From: an uncultured Clostridia bacterium
GTDB taxonomy: Bacteria > Bacillota > Clostridia > RUG12999
Length of the DNA stretch: 40,195 nt
Assembly: GCA_934792465.1 (NCBI GenBank)
Contig: CAKVOK010000030.1
Location: 1-40,195 of the forward strand
Direction: 5' to 3'
Positions 1-9,574 of this stretch are shown in pieces. The translations under genes were made by a program, and so were the position numbers. The notes beneath the pieces are model-generated. The model was given only the letters and a program-made list of their open reading frames with translations. It made no database searches and was not told where the DNA came from. Each line of letters begins with the position of its first letter. Position 1 is the first letter of the stretch.

Positions 1-280
1 GGGTTGTAGGTTTTGCATTTGCTTATCATAAGATTTTCTTGCCTTTTACAATCCCTCCACCGCCACGGGCGGTCCCCACACCTCCGCTGCACGGCAGCTT
101 CCGGCGCCTTACACAGGGGGTTTTGACAACCCTTCCACCACTGACGTGGTCCCCCTCCCCTTACACAGGGGAGGCGTCAGCGAGTGCCTCTGAATAAGTT
201 TTGTATATTTCATTCGACAGCTAAATTGTTTCTTGCGAAACAGCTAAATTAAATTCGCTGTGCGAATTTAGCTTCTGTAT
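1..280. repeat. Composite repeat locus 1 (GC-rich elements plus short AT-rich hairpin array)
   Basis: This gene-free stretch is filled by dispersed repeats. Positions 1-17 are the tail of one GC-rich element (GGGTTGTAGG). Positions 48-118 hold a variant with an ACCGCC-ACG-GGCGGT hairpin, and 125-174 hold the common form with an ACCAC-TGAC-GTGGT hairpin followed by a CCTCCCC/GGGGAGG stem. Positions 219-273 hold an AT-rich part: GTTTC-TTGC-GAAAC and AAATTCGC-TGT-GCGAATTT hairpins joined by AGCTAAATT linkers. It ends about 9 bases from the stop codon of the GH78 gene, so it would form the 3' end of that mRNA. Confidence 0.85.
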
Positions 281-281
281 C

Positions 282-2195
282 TCATTCGCTCAACAATCTC
301 TTTAAATAATGCACAGGCATTGCGCTCCAGCCGTGGCACAAACTTCCGGCATTATCGAACGCCGGCGCACCCTCGATAACCTCCCACGCCGTGTCCGAAC
401 CGGCGTCGAGCATTATTTTATATGTCCGTCTGATTTCGTCCAAAACATCGTCCCTGTATCTTTCGCCGTCAACCGACAGCATAGCGTCATACTTGAATGT
501 TTTCATGCTGAGCGAACACGAAACCAACTCGCCGCCGCTGAGTTTCCCGCAAATCGTTTTCGCCTCCTCACCGTCCGCAATCCCGGACAGCACCGCAAGG
601 CTGTTCGCCAGCTCCGTCGGCTTTTCCGATGGGTCGGCAATGACAAACAGTCCCGAAGTCTTGTCGAAAAATTTCTCCTTTGCGGCAGCTGCGATTTTCT
701 GCGCCGTTTCCGCATAATCGTTTGTTTTTCCGAGTTTTTCGCTGATATATCCGAACGCATTTATCGCCGAAACCGTCAGCGCATTTAATATGAAATCGCA
801 GTCGAATTTGTTGTCTTCGCCGTCGCAATACGGTGACCAGTCATAAAAATTCCAGTGATTTTTTCCGCCGAATCTATACACAAGATTGTTCCGCATATTG
901 CCCAAAAATACCTCGATAATAGACTTAAGCTTGCCGTATACCTCCTCCGCAAATGCTGTGTCGCCGCTGTGTTCGAGATATTCTTTCACGGATATAACAA
1001 AATACAGCGAAAAGGACGGTATCGTCAAATCCTCGCCGCTCGGATAGCAGATAGAAAGCAAGCCGTCTTTCCTGTCGTCCTTGCTCATAAGGTGCAGATT
1101 CGCACGTGCATACTCGAGGTTGCCGCCTTTAAATGCCGAATATCCCGCCATAATCTGATTTCTCGAATCAAATGCGTACAGGCATTGCTCACGCCAAGGG
1201 CAGTCAACATAATGTTCCATCATACAAAGCTTCAATGTATTTACGCACATATCGTATATTTTTCTGTCAAGCTCGTTTTTCAGCGTATTCGGATTTTCTT
1301 CAACATCGTATTCTGTAGGAATTATCCCGAGATAATCGAGGTTTATGCCGTTGCCGCAGGTGATTTCCATGTATCGGCAACCGAAGCGAAGCATATAATT
1401 CGTATATTCGTTTTCGCCTTTTTTCGCCGTATAATCAAAACTGAAATCACGGTCGCCGATTCTCCTTTTCACGTGACCGTTTTCTAAAAGCTCGCCGAAA
1501 GCTATGTTTATCTTCTGCTCTGCTTCGGAAGCTAATGAAAACGAACACAGTCCGACTGTTTCATGCCCGAAATCGACAAGGTAGCCGCTGTCCGTTTTTT
1601 TCGCAACCCCTTTTATCATCGGTGAAAGCGTGTGCTTTTTTATCGGGCGTTTATAAAGCTCGTTGCTGCCGGGCATTACACGGCATTTGCCGAAGCCCTC
1701 GCCGCCGCCCGTTGTCCAAGCGTCCTCTTTTGCGGAATCGTATGCGAAAGAATATCCGAGCTGTGCGGATATTTTCCTTTCAAATCCGCTGCAATACGCA
1801 CGGCTTTTTCGGCACTGGGTTTTCGCCGTACTTGCGCATATTACGGCATCGCCGCCTTTGACTTCGTATATTATTCCGGGCATGGGTGTGTTCCAGCGCA
1901 TACCGGATTTTCCGAAATACCACCCCAAAACGGCTATGGTATTTGTGCCGTCGTGCAGAAATTCCGTGATGTCTGTTTCGTCATATGTTTTATAATATTC
2001 AAAGTCCGCATACTGACCGCTCGAAACGTATCTGCCGTTTATAAAAAGGGTATAATCGCCCCTTGCGGAAATTTTTACGGTTGTTTTTCCTCCGTTTGAG
2101 ATAAAGCTGTCGGCAAATTCGGCGTATTCGTTTTCTCCGTATTCGCCGTCATGCCAAATCCATTGTGCGTCAAAAAATGTTGTATTTTTGTTCAT
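282..2195 (-). CDS. GH78-family alpha-L-rhamnosidase-like glycoside hydrolase
   Basis: This 637-aa protein would release terminal alpha-L-rhamnose from glycans or glycosides by inverting hydrolysis. The N-terminal ~130 residues resemble the beta-sandwich of this family (WIWHDGE, then FINGRYV). From about residue 300 a six-hairpin (alpha/alpha)6 barrel follows. The motif DCPWREQ begins at D331. With E336 and D343 it reproduces the D-x4-E-x6-D spacing of the GH78 acid cluster, and a later AWE motif fits the second catalytic Glu. The C-terminal GSLCHGWSAMPVHYL is typical of the family. There is no signal peptide, so it should act in the cytoplasm on imported oligosaccharides. The ATG has a GGAG-type Shine-Dalgarno 8 bases upstream. 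It is shorter than the ~900-aa members and stands alone between repeat loci. Substrate is inferred from the family only. Confidence 0.82.
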   Translation of the reverse strand: MNKNTTFFDAQWIWHDGEYGENEYAEFADSFISNGGKTTVKISARGDYTLFINGRYVSSGQYADFEYYKTYDETDITEFLHDGTNTIAVLGWYFGKSGMRWNTPMPGIIYEVKGGDAVICASTAKTQCRKSRAYCSGFERKISAQLGYSFAYDSAKEDAWTTGGGEGFGKCRVMPGSNELYKRPIKKHTLSPMIKGVAKKTDSGYLVDFGHETVGLCSFSLASEAEQKINIAFGELLENGHVKRRIGDRDFSFDYTAKKGENEYTNYMLRFGCRYMEITCGNGINLDYLGIIPTEYDVEENPNTLKNELDRKIYDMCVNTLKLCMMEHYVDCPWREQCLYAFDSRNQIMAGYSAFKGGNLEYARANLHLMSKDDRKDGLLSICYPSGEDLTIPSFSLYFVISVKEYLEHSGDTAFAEEVYGKLKSIIEVFLGNMRNNLVYRFGGKNHWNFYDWSPYCDGEDNKFDCDFILNALTVSAINAFGYISEKLGKTNDYAETAQKIAAAAKEKFFDKTSGLFVIADPSEKPTELANSLAVLSGIADGEEAKTICGKLSGGELVSCSLSMKTFKYDAMLSVDGERYRDDVLDEIRRTYKIMLDAGSDTAWEVIEGAPAFDNAGSLCHGWSAMPVHYLKRLLSE

Positions 2196-2241
2196 CGTTA
2201 TTCTCCGTTCGTTTTTCTTTACATTTATTTAATTGTAAAAT

Positions 2242-2247
2242 ATTATA
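2242..2247 (-). promoter_or_regulatory. Extended -10 promoter candidate for the GH78 gene
   Basis: On the minus strand TATAAT is preceded by TGT, an extended -10 (TGnTATAAT), about 46 bases before the ATG. No good -35 hexamer lies 16-18 bases upstream, so recognition would rely on the TGn extension. Confidence 0.45.
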
Positions 2248-2299
2248 ACATATGATTTTATGTAAATTTTCCTTAGAACCATGCAATTCGTTTTCTGCG

Positions 2300-2700
2300 C
2301 AATTTTTACAACCCCGGTCGGCTTGTGCCGCCCACTTAGGGTCTGCACTTACCTTATATAGGCTCCCCTGTGCAAGGGCACTGGAGTAATGCCTGTGGCA
2401 TACGTAGGCGTGCCTTGGTAGAGCTGGCACCGTTAGGTGACTGAGGGGTTGTTGGTCTTCATCAGCTAAATTTTGCACTACCGTGCAAAGCTAAATTATC
2501 TCATTTCATTCGATAGCTAAATTGTTTCTTACGAAACAGCTAAATTAAATTCGCTGTGCGAATTTAGCTTAATACAACCCTTCCACCACTAACGTGGTCC
2601 CCCTCCCCTTACACAGGGGAGGCTTGGGTTTGTGCCGCCGAATAAGGTTTTGTGCGGACTTCCATTAGGCTTCCCTCTGCAAGTGCTTTGACAACCCATA
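2300..2700. repeat. Composite repeat locus 2 (GC-rich element, AT-rich array, second GC-rich element)
   Basis: Between the divergent GH78 and TIGR04076-like genes, positions 2361-2455 hold the long GC-rich element with ATGCC-TGT-GGCAT and CACC/GGTG (GTTA loop) hairpins, ending GAGGGGTTG. Positions 2463-2570 hold an AT-rich array with TTGCAC-TACC-GTGCAA, GTTTC-TTAC-GAAAC and AAATTCGC-TGT-GCGAATTT hairpins joined by AGCTAAATT linkers. Positions 2574-2623 hold the short GC-rich element with ACCAC-TAAC-GTGGT and CCTCCCC/GGGGAGG hairpins. The remaining bases to 2850 show degenerate repeat tails and AT-rich sequence without a gene. Confidence 0.85.
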
Positions 2701-2851
2701 TGCTTTCATAATCTATCCGCATCTTTCATCCTTTAATTTTACAATTATCCGTTTTTCTTTACATTTCCATTTTATCATATTTTTTATAATATGTCAATCG
2801 TATTTTACAACTGTTTTTGTCTGAATTTTCTATAAAAATAATTACTGAACA

Positions 2852-2880
2852 TTGACAAATAATAATTTTTGATGTATAAT
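2852..2880 (+). promoter_or_regulatory. Perfect consensus sigmaA promoter of the TIGR04076-like gene
   Basis: TTGACA at 2852-2857 and TATAAT at 2875-2880 are separated by exactly 17 bases. This is the full housekeeping consensus, and transcription should start about 18 bases before the ATG at 2905. A Shine-Dalgarno AAGGGGTG lies in between. Confidence 0.85.
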
Positions 2881-2904
2881 ATAAAATCGAAAGGGGTGTA
2901 ACAA

Positions 2905-3252
2905 ATGAAAAAATGGTATGATGAAGAATATGAATTTGAAATTGAGGTAGTAGGATTTTTGCGGGGAGATAAGACGGAGCGATATTGCCGAAACGGCGAG
3001 GAAATCGGCGATAAATATCATTGTACATACGGCTGTCCCGTGAACGGCGACGGCTGCGGAATATGCCCGAAAACCATGATGATGCTGTATCCTGTCATGG
3101 AAGCCGTCCGCAGCGGCGGAAACCTTGAAAATATCGGCGGCGAGGGTAAATATGTCAAGACCGTTGTCTGTCCGGACGGCTGTGTTATGTTTCGGCTCAC
3201 GGCGACTCCGACAGGGAAAGAAAATTTCTTTAAAGGCAAATTCTTTGATTAA
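2905..3252 (+). CDS. Small cysteine-rich TIGR04076-like protein
   Basis: This 115-aa protein has no signal peptide or membrane segment. Its pattern fits the uncharacterised TIGR04076 family: an N-terminal beta segment, a Cys at YCRNGEEI, then a cluster of cysteines (CTYGCPVNGDGCGICP), a helix around MMMLYPVMEAVRSGG, and a final CPDGC-VMFRLTA strand. The cysteines at residues ~39-54 and near residue 90 could bind a metal or form redox pairs, but this is inference. The start has an AAGGGGTG Shine-Dalgarno 8 bases upstream and a perfect promoter ahead of that, so it is a single-gene transcript expected to be well expressed. The function of the family is not known to me. Confidence 0.7.
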   Translation: MKKWYDEEYEFEIEVVGFLRGDKTERYCRNGEEIGDKYHCTYGCPVNGDGCGICPKTMMMLYPVMEAVRSGGNLENIGGEGKYVKTVVCPDGCVMFRLTATPTGKENFFKGKFFD

Positions 3253-3284
3253 TTTCGTGAATTAAACATAATGCGAGAATTGGA

Positions 3285-3321
3285 CTGCGGCAATCCGGTT
3301 TTTAATATCGAATTGCCGCAG
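3285..3321. terminator. Hairpin between convergent genes, probable terminator
   Basis: CTGCGGCAAT (3285-3294) pairs perfectly with ATTGCCGCAG (3312-3321) around a 17-base loop. It sits between the ends of the TIGR04076-like gene and the convergent SLH gene. Only a weak T-rich tail follows on either strand. Confidence 0.5.
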
Positions 3322-3333
3322 CCCTGTTTGTCA

Positions 3334-6300
3334 TTAATAATTAGATTTAAATACTACAAAGTCCTCGACTATGGTATCATTGAGGGTGCGTACAAATACC
3401 ACATCGCCTTTGCCGTCGCCTGTTTTGTCGTCATTAATATCGCCGCTCGTTGCCGGAGAAACCTTGATTTTGCTTACAAACAAGTCTACACTTGCTCCGC
3501 TAACGTCCGGTTTTATAGAAAGGCTAAGTCCGCCGGTAACATAAAGCGTAAGCACGTTACCACTATATCCAGAAGCCATTCCGCAATAGAAGCTGTAATC
3601 ATTGCCGCCAGCTTCAAAATTGGCAAGCTTAACAGTGCCGCCGAGTTCGGATCTAAGCCCGCCCGGCTTTGAAGTGTCTTTTAGGTCATTTGCTTTTACC
3701 AATCGATAAATTTTATCAACCTCTCCGTTAATCTGTGAGTACAGAATTATATCACCTTTGGAAAGAACATCGGCTGTTTTAGCTGTTGTAGTAAACATAG
3801 GTTCTACATATGAACTGACATAGCGTGCGTCTATAACCTCCGTATCGTTTCTGTCAACAAATATTGTTTTTTCTTCGCCGTCAACGAACCCCGTTATGTT
3901 ATATCCCTCGTCGCCGTCCGCATTTGTCATATTATATTTGCTGCTTATTACGAAGAAATTGCCGTTGAGTGCAATATTGCCGACAAGTCCCATACCGCAG
4001 ATAGCTCTTGCGCAGTTTTCATCATCAAGCCCGTAAGCGATTGCCGTATAGCTGTTTCTGTTTATAAGCGAATCTTTCTTTGCCGTCGCAACATCGTCCT
4101 CATCAATTTCCTTTGAGAGATCAGCGCCTTTTGCATAGCTGAATATTATTGTATTATCGTTCAGATATACACCGCCGAGACTTGCCGTGGCTTCGATATA
4201 ATCCTTGCAATCAATATGTCTGCAGTTAAAGACATCGTTATACTCTGAAGCATTAGCGTAAATCTTGTTGATTTTGCCGCTGTCCGGATTGGTCGTATAA
4301 GCAATAACTTTGTTCAAAAGAATCTTTGCACCTACAACTGTGCCGCCCAATTGGCTAAGCATTCTATCGCTTGATATGCTTGTTGTCGAAACAGCCGTTT
4401 GTCCGTCAAACGAAACTCTGCTTGCCATATCATATGTTGTCCATGCTCCGCTTTCGGTCAATATTCTCATCTGCCATGTATCTTCAACACCAGTGGACTT
4501 GACTGCCTTTGTCGCAAAGCCGTATTTCAATTCGGAATATTTCTCCGGGATTTCCGGCAAATCCTGCGGTTCAAAAATATTTTCGCCGCAGAGAGCCTTG
4601 GCATATCTTTTTTCGTCAATTCCGTATGCGACAGCATTATATACTTTGCCGCCCGCAAGCACGGCTTTGCTTCCTGCGGAAATATCGTCCTCGTCCATTT
4701 CCTTTGTAATGTCGCTGCCCTCGGTATATCTGAATATCACGGTATCGTCATTCAGATATACACTGCCCAGACTTGTGTCCGCTTCCGTATAAGACTTTCC
4801 GTCAATTACGGCATTATTAAATATGCTGTCTTCATTTGCCGTAGCGTAAATTTTGTTGATTTTGCCGTTGTCATTTGTCGTATAAGCAATAACCTTGTTC
4901 AAAAGAATCTTCGAACCGTTAAGCGTGCCGCCCAATTGACTATTCATTGTATCGTTTGATATGCTTGTTGTTGAAACAGCTGTTTGTCCGTCAAATGAAA
5001 CCTTATCTGCCATATCATACGTTGTCCATGTTCCGCTTTCCGTCAATATCCGTATCTGCCATGTATCTTCAATACCTGTGGATTTAACGGCTTTCGTCGC
5101 AAATCCGTACTGCGGATTTACGGGGTTCACCGGCGGCTCGGGGTCGGGTTCGTATACCGGCGGTATTTCCGGAGTTTCGGTATATTTGAAAATTACTATA
5201 TCCTCCGCCGCAGTGTCATTCAGAGTGCGGACAAATACCGTGTCGCCCATGCCGTCGCCCGATTTGTCGGTGTCAATATCGCCGAGCGAGGCCTTTTCGA
5301 CCTTTACGCCGTCTGTGAACAGATTAACCACCGTGCATATCGCAGCCGAATCCGAAATGTCGAACAAGTCGTCCGGAGCAAGCGGATTGTTAGTAAGCGT
5401 AAGCCTGCTTCCTTTTCTGTTGTATGCAAATCCGTACAGGAAGCTGTAACTCTCTCCGCCTTGTTCAAAATCCAAAACGTTTATCTTATTTTTACCGAGC
5501 GTATATTTCAGACCGCCGGAATTTGTGCCGTCGTATATGCTGCCGGCATCTGCAAGACGATAAATTTTAATAGCATTGCCGTTAATCTGCGAATACAGAA
5601 TTATATCTCCCTTGGCAAGTGCTGCCGCACCGTCATAGTTGTCCGTAAACAGTTTCTTCCCGCTTGAATCTCTTTCAAATACTTCCGTATCGTTTTTATC
5701 GGCAAATATTGTTATTTCTTCGCCGCCGCATATTCCCGTTATGTTATAGCCCTCGTCGCCGTCTGCATTCGTAGCATAGGTTTTATTGCTTATTACGAAG
5801 AAATTGCCGTTGAGCGCAACATCGCCCACAAGTCCCTCGCCGCAGATAATACTTGCGTAGTTATCATCATCAACGCCGTAAGCCGTTGCCTCATATCTGT
5901 TTCTGTTTACGAGTGTGTCTTTCTTCGCAGCGTAAATATCGTCCTCATCAATTTCATACGAGAGGTTGCTGCCTCTTGCATAGCTGAATATTACTGTATT
6001 GTCGTCCAGATATACGCTACCGAGGCCTCCCGTAGCTTCGATATACTCACTATTGTAGATTGATACATAGTTAAACATATCATCGTAGCTGCGTGCGGCA
6101 TTAGCGTAAATCTTATTGATTTCGCCGCTGACCGGATTCGTCGTATAAGCAACAACCTTGTTCAAAAGAATTTTTGAACCGAAAGCCGTGCCTTTTAAAT
6201 TGCGCTGCATATCATCAACCGACATTCCCGATGTCCAAACACTTGTTTTATCGTCAAACGAAACTTTATCTGCCATATCATACGTCGCCCATGCTCCGCT

Positions 6301-9300
6301 TTCCGTTAATACACGCATCTGCCAGCCGCCGTCCAGGCTTGCGGATTTAACGGCTTTTGTCGCAAATCCGTATTTGAGGTTTTTCCTTACTGCCGTTTTG
6401 TCCACATCCACAGCATATCCCCGTGCATCCATATAAAGAGAGGTTTCCTCGCCGAGCCTAATGCCGCCCGAACCATGCGCTCCGACTTTGCCGGCAATAT
6501 AGTAGTTATAATAATATGTCTTATCGCCTATCGTTATCGTGCGCTTATCTTGATCCCATGCCGTAACAACACCCTCGGCTTTCTCGGAGGTTACGATAAC
6601 TTTGCCGTATTCAAGTTCTCTTAATGAATTGACATATCCGGCAATCGTCAAGACATCGCCTGCTTTGATGTCCGCAAGCGTTGCCGACGCACCGTTTTTG
6701 ATAATCGAGTATCTTCCGGCATATTCTTCATCAAACACCACCTTGGCGATAAGTTTACTTTGCGAATCAGAGCATTTGCCGATAACCGTGCCGGTTTTTT
6801 CGTTCACTTCATCTACCACGAGATTAGCATAGTCCGTGATATATACAATGTTATACTCGCTACCCGACGTATTGCAGAAAAGCCTGATTTCCACATCTTG
6901 GTCGCTGTCTAAATAATATTTCAGCACCTCATACATTTCATCACTATATCTGATAGTGTCCCCGGCACGTATTGAGGAGCCTATATCAAAGGCTGCCTGC
7001 TGCCTGCCGTTTACATATACTTTTGTAATTTCAATATCATATCTATCGTATTTGTCGGCGTCTATATCCGAATATACGGCGACGGTTCCCGAAACAAAGT
7101 CCAAGTTATCAAGATATGTTCCCGAATTATATATATCTCTTGAATTGAACGATACGCTCCTGTTCTTGCTCTCGTCCGGGTATATCGACAAAAGCGTGGC
7201 GGTTGAATCCGTCGCATCTTTTACGTACATTTCAACGTTATAATCAAGACAACTTTCCGCAAAATCCTTTATGCGTTCGTCTACGTTGACTGTCGCTCTT
7301 TTATACCTTGCATCACCCATCAAACTTCCGAATATGTCCGACGGATTGGCTTCGGCTTCAGCCTTGCCCATGTAATACTGCTGCGTGGTATAGTTATCTG
7401 CAACAGCTGTATACTGGCGTTCATATTTAACCTGAATTTTACCGTTTTTGATTGTATCGTCCGAAAGAGGAGTCTGCTCGATTGTACCGTCAAATTTCGT
7501 TACATTAAGCTTGTTCAGGAGCAATGCGCCGATAGATTCTCCTTTTGCATTAACCATAGGAATTTCGAGTGCGTTATACATCAATATGAGTGCGTTTGCC
7601 TTTGTTATTGAATTTTCCTCCGTTGCCGAAATACCTTTTGCCAGACCGAGGTTGATTGCGGAAGTGACGGGATCCGATTCGTTCTTATATCCTATCACAC
7701 CGAGTACGGCGGTCAATATATCCGAATATTTCATTACGGAATCGGGCTTGAATGTGCCGCTTGCGTAACCCTTGAGATAGCCGAGCTTATCCGCCGCTAC
7801 GCAGAATCCGTTAATATCGCTGCCCGGCTCTACGTCTGTAAACTTATTTGTATTTTTATACAGATTTGCATATTCCGATCTGCCGTCTGTTTTGCAAAGA
7901 AGCTCTGCGAGCATACCTCTCGTAAGCGGTTTGTCAAGGTTTGTATCGTCCGTGATTCCTATTGCCGTCAATACGGCGAGAGCCTTTGCATAGTCGCCGT
8001 CCTTAGCAAGCACAAGCTCCCTGCTGTCGTCCGGTATATCCGAATAATCGCTGCCCTCAACCTTTTCGGCATTTTTGAGGATTATTCCGCTGTCCGAAAT
8101 TTCCACTTCGAGAAGCGCTTCATATCCTATTATATCGTCGATATTTATTCCGTTCAGATTAATCCGGCAGACGTCCGAAACATAGTCTGTGAAATTCGTT
8201 GTCCAGCGGCTTGTACCGTTAATCGGCACGAGTGCTTCGTTTACGCTGAACACGGCGGAATTATCGGATTTTTCCGCAAATCTGCCTTTTATCTTTATCG
8301 TATTTTTTATTATCTCGGTTTCGCCGAAATCCGAAAGTCCTCTCTTTTCCTGCACCGCAATTGCGTTTGTGCCTGCGAGGTCGTCGTATATATTGGCGAA
8401 TATAATGCAGTTTTCAAAATTTTCCGGAACAGTGAACATTGCGGAAGCGTGAATTGTCTGGTTATAATTCACCTCATCGGCGCTTATAACTGCGCTGTCA
8501 ATCAGATTAAATTCGCTGTCACGAAGCTCAAGCGACAAATAAGGTTCTTTGAACGTACTTGCGTCGATTCTCGTGAAATATACGCCCGCAAATACGGAAT
8601 CGCCCTTTTTCAGGCTTTTAACGTTGTTTCCGTTGATGTCTTCAAGGGTTACGGCATTTATCTCGTAATATTGGTTTCGTGTGCTCATGAGCATGATTCC
8701 TCGGTTTTCATTTACGGCGATAATCTTGTTTTTCGCAGGATAGCCGCTTATCATAAGCTCTGCGGATGCGCCGTCCGATATTTCGTATCCGTTAAAATCC
8801 GCATAGAGAGTGCCGGAAACGTTTTTCCAGCGGCACAGCTCGCCGTCGTATTTTTGCACAAGCTCGATTTTCGCCTTGCCGTCCGCAGTCGCCGACACCT
8901 TTCCCCGAACACGAATTCTGTCGCTCGTATCGTCGTATGATATGCCGACAGGGAAATTTGAAAAATATTTTTCTGCCGAATCCGAAAGTGGTTTTGCGGA
9001 ATTAAGGCTTTCCCAAACGAACGTTTTTACATACCCGTCTTTTACGGAACTAAGCATTGTATAGATTCCGACCGACTGACCGGCGGAAAATCCGCTTTCA
9101 CGAAACAGCTTCGTTTCAGCAAGACTGCCGTTCGGATTGTACGATGCCAGCGTGACAACCGCAGAATCCGCAGCGTATGTATTTTTTGTTATGCTTGCAT
9201 GAATACCCACCTTTTCGGGGTATGATATTGATTTGAGCGGAAGAAACGAATCGTTCAGAATCTCAATCCCGTTTACGGTGTATTCGTCTGTTGATGCGGC

Positions 9301-9375
9301 GGCGCATGAAAAGCTCAAGGAGCTGAAAATCACGGCTGCCGCCAGGATAAAGGAGAGTAGTTTTCTTACTTTCAT
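3334..9375 (-). CDS. Giant secreted SLH-domain protein with three tandem C-terminal modules
   Basis: The protein has 2013 residues from MKVRKLLS, with a Sec signal peptide (hydrophobic ILAAAVIFSSLSF, cleavage near CAAAS). An upstream in-frame ATG at 9486 is rejected because it lies in the -35 box; the ATG at 9375 has an AAGAGG Shine-Dalgarno. Residues ~450-610 contain three S-layer-homology-like repeats (for example GYLKGYASGTFKPDS), which usually bind cell-wall secondary polymers. They are in mid-protein rather than at an end. From residue ~1002 a module starting YGFATKAVKS is repeated at ~1002, ~1423 and ~1618. Copies 1 and 3 are full (~400 aa) and copy 2 is cut to ~195 aa. Full copies end with a GDI-D-D-GDG-GD-VFVRTLND segment that looks like a calcium loop. 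A Pro-rich linker follows copy 1. Likely a cell-surface protein; ligand and role are unknown. Confidence 0.85.
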   Translation of the reverse strand: MKVRKLLSFILAAAVIFSSLSFSCAAASTDEYTVNGIEILNDSFLPLKSISYPEKVGIHASITKNTYAADSAVVTLASYNPNGSLAETKLFRESGFSAGQSVGIYTMLSSVKDGYVKTFVWESLNSAKPLSDSAEKYFSNFPVGISYDDTSDRIRVRGKVSATADGKAKIELVQKYDGELCRWKNVSGTLYADFNGYEISDGASAELMISGYPAKNKIIAVNENRGIMLMSTRNQYYEINAVTLEDINGNNVKSLKKGDSVFAGVYFTRIDASTFKEPYLSLELRDSEFNLIDSAVISADEVNYNQTIHASAMFTVPENFENCIIFANIYDDLAGTNAIAVQEKRGLSDFGETEIIKNTIKIKGRFAEKSDNSAVFSVNEALVPINGTSRWTTNFTDYVSDVCRINLNGINIDDIIGYEALLEVEISDSGIILKNAEKVEGSDYSDIPDDSRELVLAKDGDYAKALAVLTAIGITDDTNLDKPLTRGMLAELLCKTDGRSEYANLYKNTNKFTDVEPGSDINGFCVAADKLGYLKGYASGTFKPDSVMKYSDILTAVLGVIGYKNESDPVTSAINLGLAKGISATEENSITKANALILMYNALEIPMVNAKGESIGALLLNKLNVTKFDGTIEQTPLSDDTIKNGKIQVKYERQYTAVADNYTTQQYYMGKAEAEANPSDIFGSLMGDARYKRATVNVDERIKDFAESCLDYNVEMYVKDATDSTATLLSIYPDESKNRSVSFNSRDIYNSGTYLDNLDFVSGTVAVYSDIDADKYDRYDIEITKVYVNGRQQAAFDIGSSIRAGDTIRYSDEMYEVLKYYLDSDQDVEIRLFCNTSGSEYNIVYITDYANLVVDEVNEKTGTVIGKCSDSQSKLIAKVVFDEEYAGRYSIIKNGASATLADIKAGDVLTIAGYVNSLRELEYGKVIVTSEKAEGVVTAWDQDKRTITIGDKTYYYNYYIAGKVGAHGSGGIRLGEETSLYMDARGYAVDVDKTAVRKNLKYGFATKAVKSASLDGGWQMRVLTESGAWATYDMADKVSFDDKTSVWTSGMSVDDMQRNLKGTAFGSKILLNKVVAYTTNPVSGEINKIYANAARSYDDMFNYVSIYNSEYIEATGGLGSVYLDDNTVIFSYARGSNLSYEIDEDDIYAAKKDTLVNRNRYEATAYGVDDDNYASIICGEGLVGDVALNGNFFVISNKTYATNADGDEGYNITGICGGEEITIFADKNDTEVFERDSSGKKLFTDNYDGAAALAKGDIILYSQINGNAIKIYRLADAGSIYDGTNSGGLKYTLGKNKINVLDFEQGGESYSFLYGFAYNRKGSRLTLTNNPLAPDDLFDISDSAAICTVVNLFTDGVKVEKASLGDIDTDKSGDGMGDTVFVRTLNDTAAEDIVIFKYTETPEIPPVYEPDPEPPVNPVNPQYGFATKAVKSTGIEDTWQIRILTESGTWTTYDMADKVSFDGQTAVSTTSISNDTMNSQLGGTLNGSKILLNKVIAYTTNDNGKINKIYATANEDSIFNNAVIDGKSYTEADTSLGSVYLNDDTVIFRYTEGSDITKEMDEDDISAGSKAVLAGGKVYNAVAYGIDEKRYAKALCGENIFEPQDLPEIPEKYSELKYGFATKAVKSTGVEDTWQMRILTESGAWTTYDMASRVSFDGQTAVSTTSISSDRMLSQLGGTVVGAKILLNKVIAYTTNPDSGKINKIYANASEYNDVFNCRHIDCKDYIEATASLGGVYLNDNTIIFSYAKGADLSKEIDEDDVATAKKDSLINRNSYTAIAYGLDDENCARAICGMGLVGNIALNGNFFVISSKYNMTNADGDEGYNITGFVDGEEKTIFVDRNDTEVIDARYVSSYVEPMFTTTAKTADVLSKGDIILYSQINGEVDKIYRLVKANDLKDTSKPGGLRSELGGTVKLANFEAGGNDYSFYCGMASGYSGNVLTLYVTGGLSLSIKPDVSGASVDLFVSKIKVSPATSGDINDDKTGDGKGDVVFVRTLNDTIVEDFVVFKSNY

Positions 9376-9457
9376 AGATAAACCTCTTTTCGTTTTGTAA
9401 AATTGTTGCGGCGACCGCCGCAGGAAAACCGGGTTTGAAATTTTATCTCCTATGTAT

Positions 9458-9486
9458 ATTATACCACATAAAGAACAATTTGTCAA
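9458..9486 (-). promoter_or_regulatory. Consensus promoter of the giant SLH gene
   Basis: On the minus strand TTGACA (9481-9486) and TATAAT (9458-9463) have a 17-base spacer, and TGG before the -10 makes it an extended -10. Transcription should begin near 9450, leaving a ~75-base leader before the ATG at 9375. This rules out the longer reading frame that begins inside the -35. Confidence 0.88.
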
Positions 9487-9574
9487 TGGTTTAGCTATAA
9501 GTTAATTTATATTAGCGATATGTTTATTTAACTGTGTGCAATAATATATTATACTAATAGTATGAAATAAAGGA

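Noticed and set aside
9376..9486. Longer start for the giant SLH protein (37 extra codons)
   Set aside because: The region contains the -10 and -35 boxes and the extension precedes a normal signal peptide; the start at 9375 has the Shine-Dalgarno.
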